From: a virus
DNA: 50,775 nt
Strand: one strand, 5' to 3'
Virus record (IMG/VR): IMGVR_UViG_3300031823_000009
Coordinates: 1-50,775 of that record
Below the pieces are notes generated by a model. That model was not told where the DNA came from, did no database searches, and was given only the letters and a program-made list of their open reading frames with translations. The translations under genes were made by a program, and so were the position numbers. This document shows positions 7,472-13,314 of the stretch, piece after piece (the stretch's first letter is position 1; each line of letters begins with the position of its first letter).

Positions 7472-7669
7472 TTAAGGAATGTCAAGTGTTGCAGTTGGAT
7501 TCCAAATAATTTTTCGACCGCCAAATTCACGCTTGCCGGCTTTTTTGGCCTCCCGCTCGGACTGCCATGAATTGATTGACCATGAAATAGCGCCAGGTCG
7601 TAAGAGCGAAAGCATGCCGAAATGCCATCGGTTTTGTTCTAACTTAGTGTAAAGTTTTTGGGTTTTCAT
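7472..7669 (-). CDS. Hypothetical 65-aa protein, first gene of the leftward arm
   Basis: ATG at 7669 follows GCTGGAGAGC, the same 10-base ribosome element seen before the 86-aa gene (8455) and the 133-aa gene (9402). Sequence MKTQKLYTKLEQNRWHFGML... is basic and rich in Trp and Ser, with REAKKAGKREFGGRK in the middle. As the promoter-proximal gene beside the repeated operator-like sites it could be a very early host-takeover protein, but no domain is recognised. Confidence 0.68.
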   Translation of the reverse strand: MKTQKLYTKLEQNRWHFGMLSLLRPGAISWSINSWQSEREAKKAGKREFGGRKIIWNPTATLDIP

Positions 7670-7701
7670 ATTTATGCTCTCCAGCTCGTGTTGACATTCA
7701 C

Positions 7702-7730
7702 AACCTATCACATCCCTAAGGATTGTCCAA
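7702..7730 (-). promoter_or_regulatory. Putative leftward early promoter
   Basis: On the minus strand TTGGAC (7730..7725), a 17-bp spacer and TAGGTT (7707..7702) precede the 65-aa gene. The first copy of the TCCTTAGGGA-type site (7713..7722) lies within the spacer, where a bound protein would block polymerase. The match to consensus is modest. Confidence 0.4.
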
Positions 7731-7902
7731 TCACGAAATGTTACAAAACACATCCTTAGGGTAAGAAAATGTCCTTAGGGTAAGGTCGGCTTCCCTAAGG
7801 AACATTTCCTTACCTTAGGGATGGTACATGACGCCATTCTGAGTGTACAGTGTATCGTCCTTAGTGACAGGAAAACATCCTTAGGGAGAGGTCAGTCCTA
7901 AG
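7713..7902. promoter_or_regulatory. Cluster of eight TCCTTAGGGA-type sites (operators or iterons)
   Basis: Forward copies of TCCTTAGGG(A) start at 7753, 7772, 7812 (ACCTTAGGGA), 7858 (TCCTTAGTG) and 7878. Reverse copies (TCCCTAAGGA) are at 7713 and 7792. A shortened TCCTAAG is at 7896. Two forward copies share the longer TCCTTAGGGTAAG at 19-bp spacing. All lie in the divergent gap between the leftward and rightward early arms and overlap both putative promoters. This fits a multi-site repressor/activator region or an iteron-type replication origin. No gene beside it is an obvious regulator. Confidence 0.85.
7828..7858 (+). promoter_or_regulatory. Putative rightward early promoter with AGTGTACAGTGTA element
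   Basis: ATGACG (7828..7833) is followed by the 13-mer AGTGTACAGTGTA (7842..7854), and a -10-like TGTATC lies 17 bp after the -35-like hexamer. The same 13-mer lies at 31236 in the promoter of the histone-like gene. An operator-like site (7858) overlaps the expected start of transcription. Position and motif sharing support a promoter; hexamer quality is poor. Confidence 0.45.
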
Positions 7903-7945
7903 CCCCTACGGGGCAGGGACGCCCCTTTTTAAGTGGGGCGTCCCC
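7903..7945 (+). promoter_or_regulatory. Attenuator-like leader: mutually exclusive hairpins
   Basis: Four short segments alternate: GCCCC (about 7903), GGGGC (7910..7914), GCCCC (7921..7925) and GGGGC (7935..7939). Pairing 2 with 3 gives a short hairpin followed directly by TTTTT (a terminator). Pairing 3 with 4 extends to a perfect 10-bp stem (GGGACGCCCC at 7916..7925 with GGGGCGTCCC at 7935..7944) that buries the U-tract in the loop. It lies in the leader of the 154-aa gene. Regulation by attenuation is inferred from structure alone. Confidence 0.5.
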
Positions 7946-7972
7946 AAAGTGGAAGGGAAGAAGGAAAGAGTC

Positions 7973-8437
7973 ATGAGTGAAAATCGGCTCCCGGTTGTTA
8001 AAGTAGCGCAATATGCGCTAGAGCAAGCTACGCGTCATAGCACGGCTATTCGTGCTAAATTGGTACGGTTCACAAGTCCGGCTTTAACGCGCGATTGTAT
8101 AGAAGCCGGCTTAACGACGGATTTGGCAGACTTATGTGGCGGATTGCTTGCAAGCGTAATTGATGATCTAATTGCAGTTGGAAAACTGCCAAGAACGGAT
8201 TTTGGGCGAACGAAGCGTAAAGAACGGATTTTAGCAGCTTGCCAAGAACCGGCTTCTAGCGCGCTTAAAATTGCAATTGCGGCATCGCCGATTAACGGCT
8301 GTGCGGCGATTGTGCATTGGGATGCACTTTGCGGCAACAAATACGAACGGCACGAAATAGGTAAGTTGGCGTGGCTTTTAGGTGTTGACACAGATGCAGC
8401 GAGGCGCTATGGTCGGCGAATTGATCAACATTCCTGA
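7973..8437 (+). CDS. Hypothetical 154-aa protein, first gene of the rightward early arm
   Basis: ATG at 7973 follows AAGGAAAGAG. The protein MSENRLPVVKVAQYALEQ... is helical. It has an internal segment (DLADLCGGLLASVIDDLIAVGKL) and a C-terminal HEIGKLAWLLGVDTDAARRYGRRI that resembles a winged-helix or HTH recognition region, so a DNA-binding role is possible. It sits directly downstream of the repeated TCCTTAGGGA-type sites and could be their ligand, but this is inference. Confidence 0.75.
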   Translation: MSENRLPVVKVAQYALEQATRHSTAIRAKLVRFTSPALTRDCIEAGLTTDLADLCGGLLASVIDDLIAVGKLPRTDFGRTKRKERILAACQEPASSALKIAIAASPINGCAAIVHWDALCGNKYERHEIGKLAWLLGVDTDAARRYGRRIDQHS

Positions 8438-8454
8438 AGCTGGAGAGCGCGAAA

Positions 8455-8715
8455 ATGAAAAGACCGACAATTTACGAAGCACTGCGTATTAAGTTGGATC
8501 GCGAGCCAACAGATGTAGAAATCAAGACGGATGTACAGCGAATTTTAGCGGAAGAAGCGTCTGTGACTCTTGCCTTGATGACTGAGGTTAACAAACTTCG
8601 TGCACATCACGGCTTTAAACCGTTCTCTAAATACGAGTTTGGTACGCAAGCGAAATGGCGTCGTGAGTACAGACGTGTAAAGGCGGACATTCGTGCTAAT
8701 AAATGTCCATGGTGA
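8455..8715 (+). CDS. Hypothetical 86-aa basic protein ending KCPW
   Basis: Starts at 8455 behind the shared ribosome element GCTGGAGAGC (8439..8448). Sequence MKRPTIYEALRIKLDREPTD... is helical and strongly basic at the C-terminus (KWRREYRRVKADIRANKCPW). The EALRIKLDREPT start resembles short host-interaction or DNA-binding phage proteins, but I cannot name a family. The stop overlaps the start of the next gene by seven bases. Confidence 0.7.
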   Translation: MKRPTIYEALRIKLDREPTDVEIKTDVQRILAEEASVTLALMTEVNKLRAHHGFKPFSKYEFGTQAKWRREYRRVKADIRANKCPW

Positions 8716-8879
8716 TTATCATGCATCTTCTCGGACTAGCCGGATTTATTGCGCTTATCGCAATTGCATTCGGCGAGCGCGGCGCCCGGATCATCGCGCA
8801 ACTGATCTTGCTTTCAGGCGTGGCTTTCGTTGCTGCGTTTCTCGGAACGGTGATTCTTAATGGCCCGGCGTGGTGGTAA
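8709..8879 (+). CDS. Small membrane protein, 56 aa, two transmembrane helices
   Basis: Read directly: ATG at 8709 inside the last codons of the 86-aa gene, TAA at 8877..8879. It starts MVIIMHLLGLAGFIALIAIAF, then GERGARIIAQ, then a second hydrophobic span (LILLSGVAFVAAFLGTVIL), ending NGPAWW. The layout is a two-helix hairpin with a short basic turn. Holin-like architecture, but the lysis genes are elsewhere, so an early membrane effector is equally possible. Confidence 0.72.
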   Translation: MVIIMHLLGLAGFIALIAIAFGERGARIIAQLILLSGVAFVAAFLGTVILNGPAWW

Positions 8880-8881
8880 AA

Positions 8882-9097
8882 ATGAACGAAGAGATTATTG
8901 CGCGTTCGCAGAAACGGCTTGACGTGCTTACGGAAGGCCTTCGTGAGGTCGTCGGCGAGCTGATTGATGCGCTCGTCGCTCAGAACGCGGCTATCGAAAA
9001 ACTGCAGAAAGAGCTGGTGGATATCATTCCCGTTCGTGCGGCTCTTGACAAGCTGTGTGAGGAGAATACTTGGCCGAAGTATCTTCCGCGCTCTTGA
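8882..9097 (+). CDS. Hypothetical 71-aa coiled-coil protein
   Basis: ATG at 8882 (MNEEIIARSQKRLDVLTEGLREVV...) two bases after the membrane protein stop. The whole protein is amphipathic helix with heptad character (ELIDALVAQNAAIEKLQKELVDII), then ENTWPKYLPRS. Its last codons overlap the -35-like hexamer of the first repeat at 9093. Function unknown. Confidence 0.72.
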   Translation: MNEEIIARSQKRLDVLTEGLREVVGELIDALVAQNAAIEKLQKELVDIIPVRAALDKLCEENTWPKYLPRS

Positions 9098-9122
9098 CAA
9101 GTCTCGCGAATCGGTATAGGCA
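9093..9122 (+). repeat. 30-bp promoter-like repeat, copy 1
   Basis: This 30-bp stretch begins CTTGACAAGTC, continues CGCGAATCG and ends TATAGGCA. It recurs at 9282..9311 with four differences. It contains TTGACA and a -10-like TATAGG, but the spacing is only 15 bp. It may be a promoter, a regulator site, or a duplicated RNA leader. Confidence 0.6.
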
Positions 9123-9281
9123 TGGTTTTGGAAGTGGTGACAAGGTGCTGCAAGGCTGCGTGATTGCTTCTTAAGCTACCGTTGGGTGGGTGAGCGCGCT
9201 CGAAAGGCTTACCCTTGGTACGCGTTGGGAGGGGAGGTACTCAAGTGACCGGTCCACAGCCAAACTTGATTACCGACCCGA

Positions 9282-9311
9282 CTTGACAAGTCCCGCGAAT
9301 CGATCTAGACA
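9282..9311 (+). repeat. 30-bp promoter-like repeat, copy 2
   Basis: Second copy, 189 bp from the first, with TTGACA at 9283 and TCTAGA 15 bp further on. It begins 120 bp upstream of the 133-aa gene. Retention of TTGACAAGTC and CGCGAATCG in both copies argues for a functional site. Confidence 0.6.
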
Positions 9312-9339
9312 GGTATCGTTCAGAGACTAAGTCGGACTC

Positions 9340-9384
9340 GAGTCGGGATCCCCGGCGCCGCCTAATGCCTAAGGGTCCCGACTC
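9340..9384 (+). ncRNA. Long hairpin in the 304-bp leader of the 133-aa gene
   Basis: GAGTCGGGATCC (9340..9351) pairs with GGGTCCCGACTC (9373..9384) over 12 bp with one wobble or mismatch. The loop contains the self-complementary CGGCGCCG. The helix ends 17 nt before the start codon, close to the ribosome element GCTGGAGAGC (9389..9398), so it could affect translation. The interval 9098..9401 has no convincing protein gene. Besides the two 30-bp repeats it holds a smaller hairpin (GGGTGAGC/GCTTACCC near 9190-9220). Confidence 0.5.
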
Positions 9385-9401
9385 AAACGCTGGAGAGCGA
9401 C

Positions 9402-9803
9402 ATGCAAAACCACCGAACACCGTCTGAAATCAAAATCGCGCTTGATGCTATCGTCGCCGAGCTTGCGACGCTCGAGGTCGCGACTGTTGCGGATGACGAG
9501 CTTGTGCCGCTTGCCAAGGCAACGCAGGCGATCGTCGGCTTTGCTCAGATCATTGATCGGCGAATCACGGCGCGCGCTATCGACGACGGCGTGCTCGTGC
9601 CTGGCGCGGCTCTGAAGCCGGGAACCACCCATCGCAAGTGGCATGATCCTGTGACTGCAGCGGAGTTGGCATTTAAGTCGTTCGGTCTCAACGCGTTTAA
9701 GCTCGACACGCCGGCTGCGCTCGAAAAGCTTGGCGACGAAGGTAAGGCATTGGTTGCTGTTGCGTCGTATAAGCCCGAAGCGTGCGGACGTGTGGTATAC
9801 TGA
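9402..9803 (+). CDS. 133-aa protein resembling the C-terminal domain of DUF2800 proteins
   Basis: ATG at 9402 behind GCTGGAGAGC. The N-terminal half is helical (EIKIALDAIVAELATLEVATV). The second half (PGTTHRKWHDPVTAAELAFKS..., LDTPAALEKLGDEGKALVAV) looks like the RKW...SPAQAEKL region that ends DUF2800/Cas4-like exonucleases. The phage's own exonuclease at 49-50 kb ends in a similar WRVWNDLTQAATYL...LTPAQAEKLG. This may be a free-standing paralogue or an inhibitor/partner of that domain. Resemblance judged by eye. Confidence 0.7.
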   Translation: MQNHRTPSEIKIALDAIVAELATLEVATVADDELVPLAKATQAIVGFAQIIDRRITARAIDDGVLVPGAALKPGTTHRKWHDPVTAAELAFKSFGLNAFKLDTPAALEKLGDEGKALVAVASYKPEACGRVVY

Positions 9804-9829
9804 TATTTGACGTAGGTGTATAGTTTGCT

Positions 9830-10024
9830 ATGAAATCTATCGATATGTGTCTTATTCAAGCGCGTCTCAAGAGGATTAAGGAGGCGTTACAAGAGGAAAA
9901 TTTGCGTCATCAGGAGAGAATTAAGGCTTTTACGCAGGAATTAGAAGAATTGATGATTGCCGAGCGCGTCGTTTCGAGATTAGTTCATGATGGGGAGACT
10001 AAAGATGATGATTGTTTGGATTGA
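9830..10024 (+). CDS. Hypothetical 64-aa coiled-coil protein
   Basis: MKSIDMCLIQARLKRIKEALQEENLRHQ... forms one long charged helix ending in an acidic tail (HDGETKDDDCLD). ATG at 9830, 27 bp after the previous stop. The end overlaps the Cys-rich 50-aa gene. Function unknown. Confidence 0.72.
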   Translation: MKSIDMCLIQARLKRIKEALQEENLRHQERIKAFTQELEELMIAERVVSRLVHDGETKDDDCLD

Positions 10025-10160
10025 TCCGCGACTTTCCGGAGGCTGCAGTAAGGGCCACGGTATTGTTAAGTGCTTCGTGCCTAAGTGTGTTGCCGAAGGG
10101 AAATGCGTTTATAGCCTGCAATTCGGCAATCTGCCTTTAGGAAAAATGCTATGGGAGTGA
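10008..10160 (+). CDS. Cys-rich 50-aa protein ending KMLWE
   Basis: Read directly: ATG at 10008 (an ATG one codon upstream is also possible), GGAGA 8-11 nt before, TGA at 10158..10160. The four cysteines in GGCSKGHGIVKCFVPKC and GKC could bind zinc. The C-terminus GKMLWE matches the KMPWE tails elsewhere with one change. The last codons overlap the start of the next gene (ATGCTATGGGAGTGA). Confidence 0.68.
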   Translation: MIVWIDPRLSGGCSKGHGIVKCFVPKCVAEGKCVYSLQFGNLPLGKMLWE

Positions 10161-10255
10161 CAGATCCGTGTCCGACGTGTACGCTAATTGTGGTCGGGGC
10201 GTTAGGGTTGTTGTTAGCGCTCGGCGGGATTTCGCTTTTTCTTCTGACTTGGTGA
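10151..10255 (+). CDS. 34-aa single-pass membrane peptide
   Basis: ATG at 10151 with TTTAGGA about 10 nt upstream; TGA at 10253..10255. Sequence starts MGVTDPCPTCTLIVVGALGL and continues as a hydrophobic helix to LFLLTW. A CxxC precedes the membrane span. A second frame covering the same bases ends in MPWE at 10269 (33 codons from a GTG); I favour the membrane peptide because of its clear helix and ribosome site. Confidence 0.62.
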   Translation: MGVTDPCPTCTLIVVGALGLLLALGGISLFLLTW

Positions 10256-10259
10256 TGCC

Positions 10260-10442
10260 ATGGGAGTGACAGAACGTACTCTACGTGATCGCACGACACG
10301 GCTGCGGAACCGGCTTGATGCTAGACTGCACTACATTAACAAGCCGCCTCATCCATCGTCGGATGAAAACATTCGCGAACTGATCGGCGTGATGAAAGGG
10401 ATTCTCGATATAATTGATGATTATGGAGTTATCCGAGATTAA
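10260..10442 (+). CDS. Hypothetical 60-aa protein
   Basis: Begins MGVTERTLRDRTTRLRNRLD, sharing its first four residues and 13 identical start-region bases (ATGGGAGTGACAG) with the gene at 10151. Highly charged helix followed by a second helix (NIRELIGVMKGILDIIDDYG). GGTGA precedes the start. No family recognised. Confidence 0.68.
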   Translation: MGVTERTLRDRTTRLRNRLDARLHYINKPPHPSSDENIRELIGVMKGILDIIDDYGVIRD

Positions 10443-10467
10443 AACCGCACTCGACGGGAGGGAATGC

Positions 10468-10662
10468 ATGACGTATACTGAATTTAAGGCTCTGCAGTCA
10501 GGTGACCGGATTGTCAATCCCATGACGAGCGGTCACGGCGTTGTTGACTCGATCGATGAAAAAGGCGTCAAAGTGCGGTGGGGCAGTAGTCCGCTGACGC
10601 GGTACTACCCCGCCATGACGACGGCGTGGATGCACTGGATGCGTGAAGATCAGAATACCTGA
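10468..10662 (+). CDS. 64-aa small beta-barrel-like protein
   Basis: Start ATG at 10468 chosen for the strong ribosome site GGGAGGG; an in-frame ATG at 10423 would add 15 residues. The sequence KALQSGDRIVNPMTSGHGVVDSIDEKGVKVRWG is typical of an SH3/KOW-type barrel. The end DQNT overlaps an 11-bp inverted repeat that closes a structured RNA. Function unknown. Confidence 0.7.
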   Translation: MTYTEFKALQSGDRIVNPMTSGHGVVDSIDEKGVKVRWGSSPLTRYYPAMTTAWMHWMREDQNT

Positions 10663-10734
10663 ACGAGGGCATTCCCTGTCGGTTACGGTGGGAGTCGGCA
10701 GCTTTCAGAAATGCATTCTCCGGCCTCGTTCAGG
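10658..10734 (+). ncRNA. 77-nt structured RNA element closed by an 11-bp stem
   Basis: CCTGAACGAGG (10658..10668) and CCTCGTTCAGG (10724..10734) are perfect complements. Inside, GCATT near 10670 can pair with AATGC near 10710, and TCCC with GGGA. The size and nested pairs suggest a folded RNA (leader element, processing signal or small RNA). It begins in the stop region of the upstream gene and ends just before the short frames at 10740-10912. No known RNA family recognised. Confidence 0.55.
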
Positions 10735-10739
10735 GCACC

Positions 10740-10808
10740 ATGAGACCGGTCAAGGATGCAGACCCGCCGCTTACTGCAACCAAGGAGGTTTGCATGGATC
10801 GCAAGTAA
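10740..10808 (+). other. Short frame of 22 aa with an internal perfect SD and 4-codon minigene
   Basis: ATG at 10740 opens a 22-residue frame (MRPVKDADPPLTATKEVCMD plus RK). Inside it AAGGAGG (10782..10788) stands 5 nt before an in-frame ATG at 10794 that would give MDRK only. This is one of the best ribosome sites in the genome. It could serve as a ribosome-capture site or make a tiny peptide. Confidence 0.45.
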
Positions 10809-10839
10809 ACTACAGTAAAACAGGCCAGCTAAAAAGACA

Positions 10840-10912
10840 ATGATTAGACTGACGAAGCACTGCGCAAATTGCTTTTGCGGCGCGTAAGCAATCAAGGAGG
10901 TTTATCATGTAA
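10840..10912 (+). promoter_or_regulatory. Hairpin and perfect SD before a start-stop pair
   Basis: A 15-codon frame (MIRLTKHCANCFCGA, ATG at 10840) contains the hairpin ATTGCTT/AAGCAAT (10868..10874 with 10886..10892). Immediately after comes AAGGAGG (10894..10900), 6 nt, then ATG TAA (10907..10912). Start-stop codons behind a perfect ribosome site are known elsewhere as ribosome-stalling regulatory elements. The remainder of 10663..10983 holds no other convincing gene. Confidence 0.5.
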
Positions 10913-10983
10913 TCGGCATCTAAAAATAGCTTAGATAGTCGCCAGTCCTGAGCATGACTATAAAAGGCTCAAGGAGTCGCGCC

Positions 10984-11178
10984 ATGAAAGTCGTTGAGAA
11001 GACCGCGTTCTGGACTAGGGCCCGGGATGATCACTTGCGTGCTTTTTACAATGATCGGATTCATGTTGATCCTGCGATACTTGCTTACGCGCTCGGCGTG
11101 ACTGGTCAAAATAAGGCTCGACGTGTGGTGCGGCGGCTTTGTGATCTTGGACTGCGTAAATTGGTGAGGTACCCATAA
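10984..11178 (+). CDS. 64-aa HTH-like DNA-binding protein
   Basis: ATG at 10984 behind AAGGAGTCG. The protein (MKVVEKTAFWTRARDDHLRAFYNDRI...) starts with the W-x-x-x-x-D-x-x-L-R pattern of SANT/GcrA-like or Myb-like helices. It continues with a second-helix region (DPAILAYALGVTGQNKARRVVRRLCDLGL) consistent with a helix-turn-helix recognition unit. A transcription regulator is plausible, perhaps for the late genes that begin directly downstream. Confidence 0.7.
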   Translation: MKVVEKTAFWTRARDDHLRAFYNDRIHVDPAILAYALGVTGQNKARRVVRRLCDLGLRKLVRYP

Positions 11179-11275
11179 GGCTTCGCCATTGAAACACAGA
11201 GACCGCGGTTTTCCACCAAGTCCTATCGTTAACTTGTCCGGAAAGCTCAGAATTCAACAAAGGAGATATCGTATC

Positions 11276-11593
11276 ATGGCGACTGTAACGCTTACCTTTA
11301 CCGATCCCACCACCCGTACGGACGGCTCGGCGCTTCCCCCTGCCAGCATAGCGAGCGTGGACATCTTTGATTCCGTAGATGGCAATCGCGCTTCGCAGAT
11401 CGGTACGGTGCAGACCACTGGTTTGACTTTTACAACTGGGGTTCTACCCGCTGGCGTTCACGCTTTCACCGCGGTGGTTAACGATACCACTGGGCACTCA
11501 TCAGCGGCAAGCAACGTCGTAACCTTGACAGTGGTGACAACGATCGCGCCGCCGTCTCCCATCACAGATTTGGCGGGAGTGTTGAACCCGTAA
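11276..11593 (+). CDS. 105-aa Ig-like/fibronectin-III-like domain protein
   Basis: ATG at 11276 behind AAAGGAGATATC, a very strong ribosome site. The single beta-sandwich domain (VTLTFTDPTTRTDGSALP..., GVLPAGVHAFTAVVNDTTGHSSAASNVVTLTV) is typical of phage surface decorations that bind carbohydrate or mucus. The stop overlaps an ATG at 11593 (TAATG). Likely virion-associated or exported; no signal peptide. Confidence 0.78.
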   Translation: MATVTLTFTDPTTRTDGSALPPASIASVDIFDSVDGNRASQIGTVQTTGLTFTTGVLPAGVHAFTAVVNDTTGHSSAASNVVTLTVVTTIAPPSPITDLAGVLNP

Positions 11594-11664
11594 TGAGCAC
11601 AATGAGAGTTGGGATATTTCGAGGCCTGTTTATGGGCTTTAGTGGTTTGATTGGAGGCATCCAA

Positions 11665-13248
11665 ATGAATTTGGTTATTTTCTGCATAGCTGTGCTAAGT
11701 GCCGTTCCAGCTTTTGCTCAGACTACAATCTATGCAGAGGGGGCTCCGATTTCAACGGAGGTGGGATCCGAGTTCACTATGAATTATTCATTTGGTGCGA
11801 TGCCGCTCGCAAGGAATTATACAGTCTTCGCCCAATTCGTAAACTCGGCGGGAGCCATAGTGTTTGCAGACTCATACTTCCCCTCGCCGGGAACATCTGT
11901 ATGGACTGGTGCGACGATGGTCAGCCGTAGGCTGACAGTACCGGCTACAGTGGCGCCGGGCAAATATTCGATTGTCGTCGGCCTTTACTACCCTCCGACC
12001 GGAGAGCGAGTCGGATTAGTGACTGGCCTCGGGGTCACGCAGTTCGGCTATCTGGATTACAACATCGGGAACCTCATGGTGTCTGCCGCGGTATCCGTCA
12101 CAGCGCCAGCCCCAGCCGTTACTGCGGGCTTCACAACGCTGGCTGCGAACTATGACTTTACTAAGCCCATGGCGGCGGATTGGCTTGATTGTTATCCCAA
12201 TGATGGGAAATCGCATCAGTTTTGGGCTGGATATTGGTATCGAACAGATATTCCGCCCTGCAACCAGTCTATCAATCTGGTGAATGACAAGGTCGCGGGG
12301 TCGCAAGTTTTGGACATGACTTGGAAACCTTCCTTCTATGGGATGGACCAAGGCTACACAGAGATTCAAACGGCTAGTCATGACGGAAGCCTGGCGACTG
12401 ACTTTCCCCCCAATGTCTATTTCGAAACGACTTATCGGGTTGAAACAACTCCAAATATCAACCTGTTGAATTGGGCCGATGTGGGTGGAAGTTTCTGGGG
12501 CATCTATACCTGGCCCACGGTCGGTATTGCCAAGCAGCTCCCAGGACTTGAAACCGACATTACCGAGGATCACGGGGACTTTCCCAGCTATGTGACCGGT
12601 GGCGGGTATTTTAATTGGGCCGCTGGCGGGTGCCCGAATTGCGGCGGCTTTGGTGGGGTGAGCGGCTTCGATCCGAGGCAATATCACACGGCGGGATTGC
12701 TGGTCACTAGTGACGGCAGCACTAGCATGGCCGTCTGCGGATATCTCGATGGCATACCCCATGGCTGTCGCAATGTTCTTAAACCGACTGTGGGAGATTT
12801 CTCCTACAGAAATTTTCTAATACTTATCAACGGAATTGGTTGTAATTACTATGCGGGAGATAATAGCTGTTTGAATGCGACTATTACGAATGTCTACGCA
12901 TGTCCCGCGCCAAATGCGGGGAAGATTTGCATTTCTCCGCGGACCTCGAGTCTATCGTGGAATGGCGCCGGTCACTGGATTGTTGAAGCGCAAAACAATC
13001 CTACGGTCATGATTTCTGGCGTCAATGGAGTGCCCGGTGCCAACGGTGTTTTTACCATGACTTTTTCTGGAACTTATAACGGAGATTGGGTTCTGAACGG
13101 GACGACATTCTCCGGAGCCTATACGGGTGGGGGAGAACTGAATCAGTACACGCAAACCGACATGTATGTGAAGAATGCTCGCGTGTGGAGTTGTGCGGGC
13201 TGGTCTTCTGGCTTATGCAATCGATCAGTGATAACAATTGCTCCGTAG
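11665..13248 (+). CDS. Secreted GH16-like glycoside hydrolase / lectin fold, 527 aa
   Basis: Start ATG at 11665 is chosen for the ribosome site GGAGG 8 nt upstream and because it opens a Sec signal peptide (MNLVIFCIAVLSAVPAFA|Q). An ATG at 11593 would add 24 residues. About residues 20-150 form a beta-sandwich. The following region has GH16-like features: ETDITE matches the catalytic E-x-D-x-x-E near residue 285, with aromatic flanks (GSFWGIYTWP, GGGYFNWAAGG) and Cys pairs suggesting an extracytoplasmic environment. Probable polysaccharide depolymerase or surface-modifying enzyme. Confidence 0.8.
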   Translation: MNLVIFCIAVLSAVPAFAQTTIYAEGAPISTEVGSEFTMNYSFGAMPLARNYTVFAQFVNSAGAIVFADSYFPSPGTSVWTGATMVSRRLTVPATVAPGKYSIVVGLYYPPTGERVGLVTGLGVTQFGYLDYNIGNLMVSAAVSVTAPAPAVTAGFTTLAANYDFTKPMAADWLDCYPNDGKSHQFWAGYWYRTDIPPCNQSINLVNDKVAGSQVLDMTWKPSFYGMDQGYTEIQTASHDGSLATDFPPNVYFETTYRVETTPNINLLNWADVGGSFWGIYTWPTVGIAKQLPGLETDITEDHGDFPSYVTGGGYFNWAAGGCPNCGGFGGVSGFDPRQYHTAGLLVTSDGSTSMAVCGYLDGIPHGCRNVLKPTVGDFSYRNFLILINGIGCNYYAGDNSCLNATITNVYACPAPNAGKICISPRTSSLSWNGAGHWIVEAQNNPTVMISGVNGVPGANGVFTMTFSGTYNGDWVLNGTTFSGAYTGGGELNQYTQTDMYVKNARVWSCAGWSSGLCNRSVITIAP

Positions 13249-13314
13249 CAGTCGAACATTGTTTATGATATGAATCAGTTCATGAATGACGGGCGATAGA
13301 CGTGGAGTTGATTA

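Noticed and set aside
9160-9225. Canonical tRNA in the 9.1-9.3 kb leader
   Set aside because: A hairpin and a GCTCGAAAG loop are present but no acceptor stem, D-arm or TTCRANY T-loop.
12016-12762. Long antisense open frame (248 codons) inside the GH16-like gene
   Set aside because: Rich in Arg/His/Ile of the kind produced by reversing a coding frame, no ribosome site, opposite to a secure gene.
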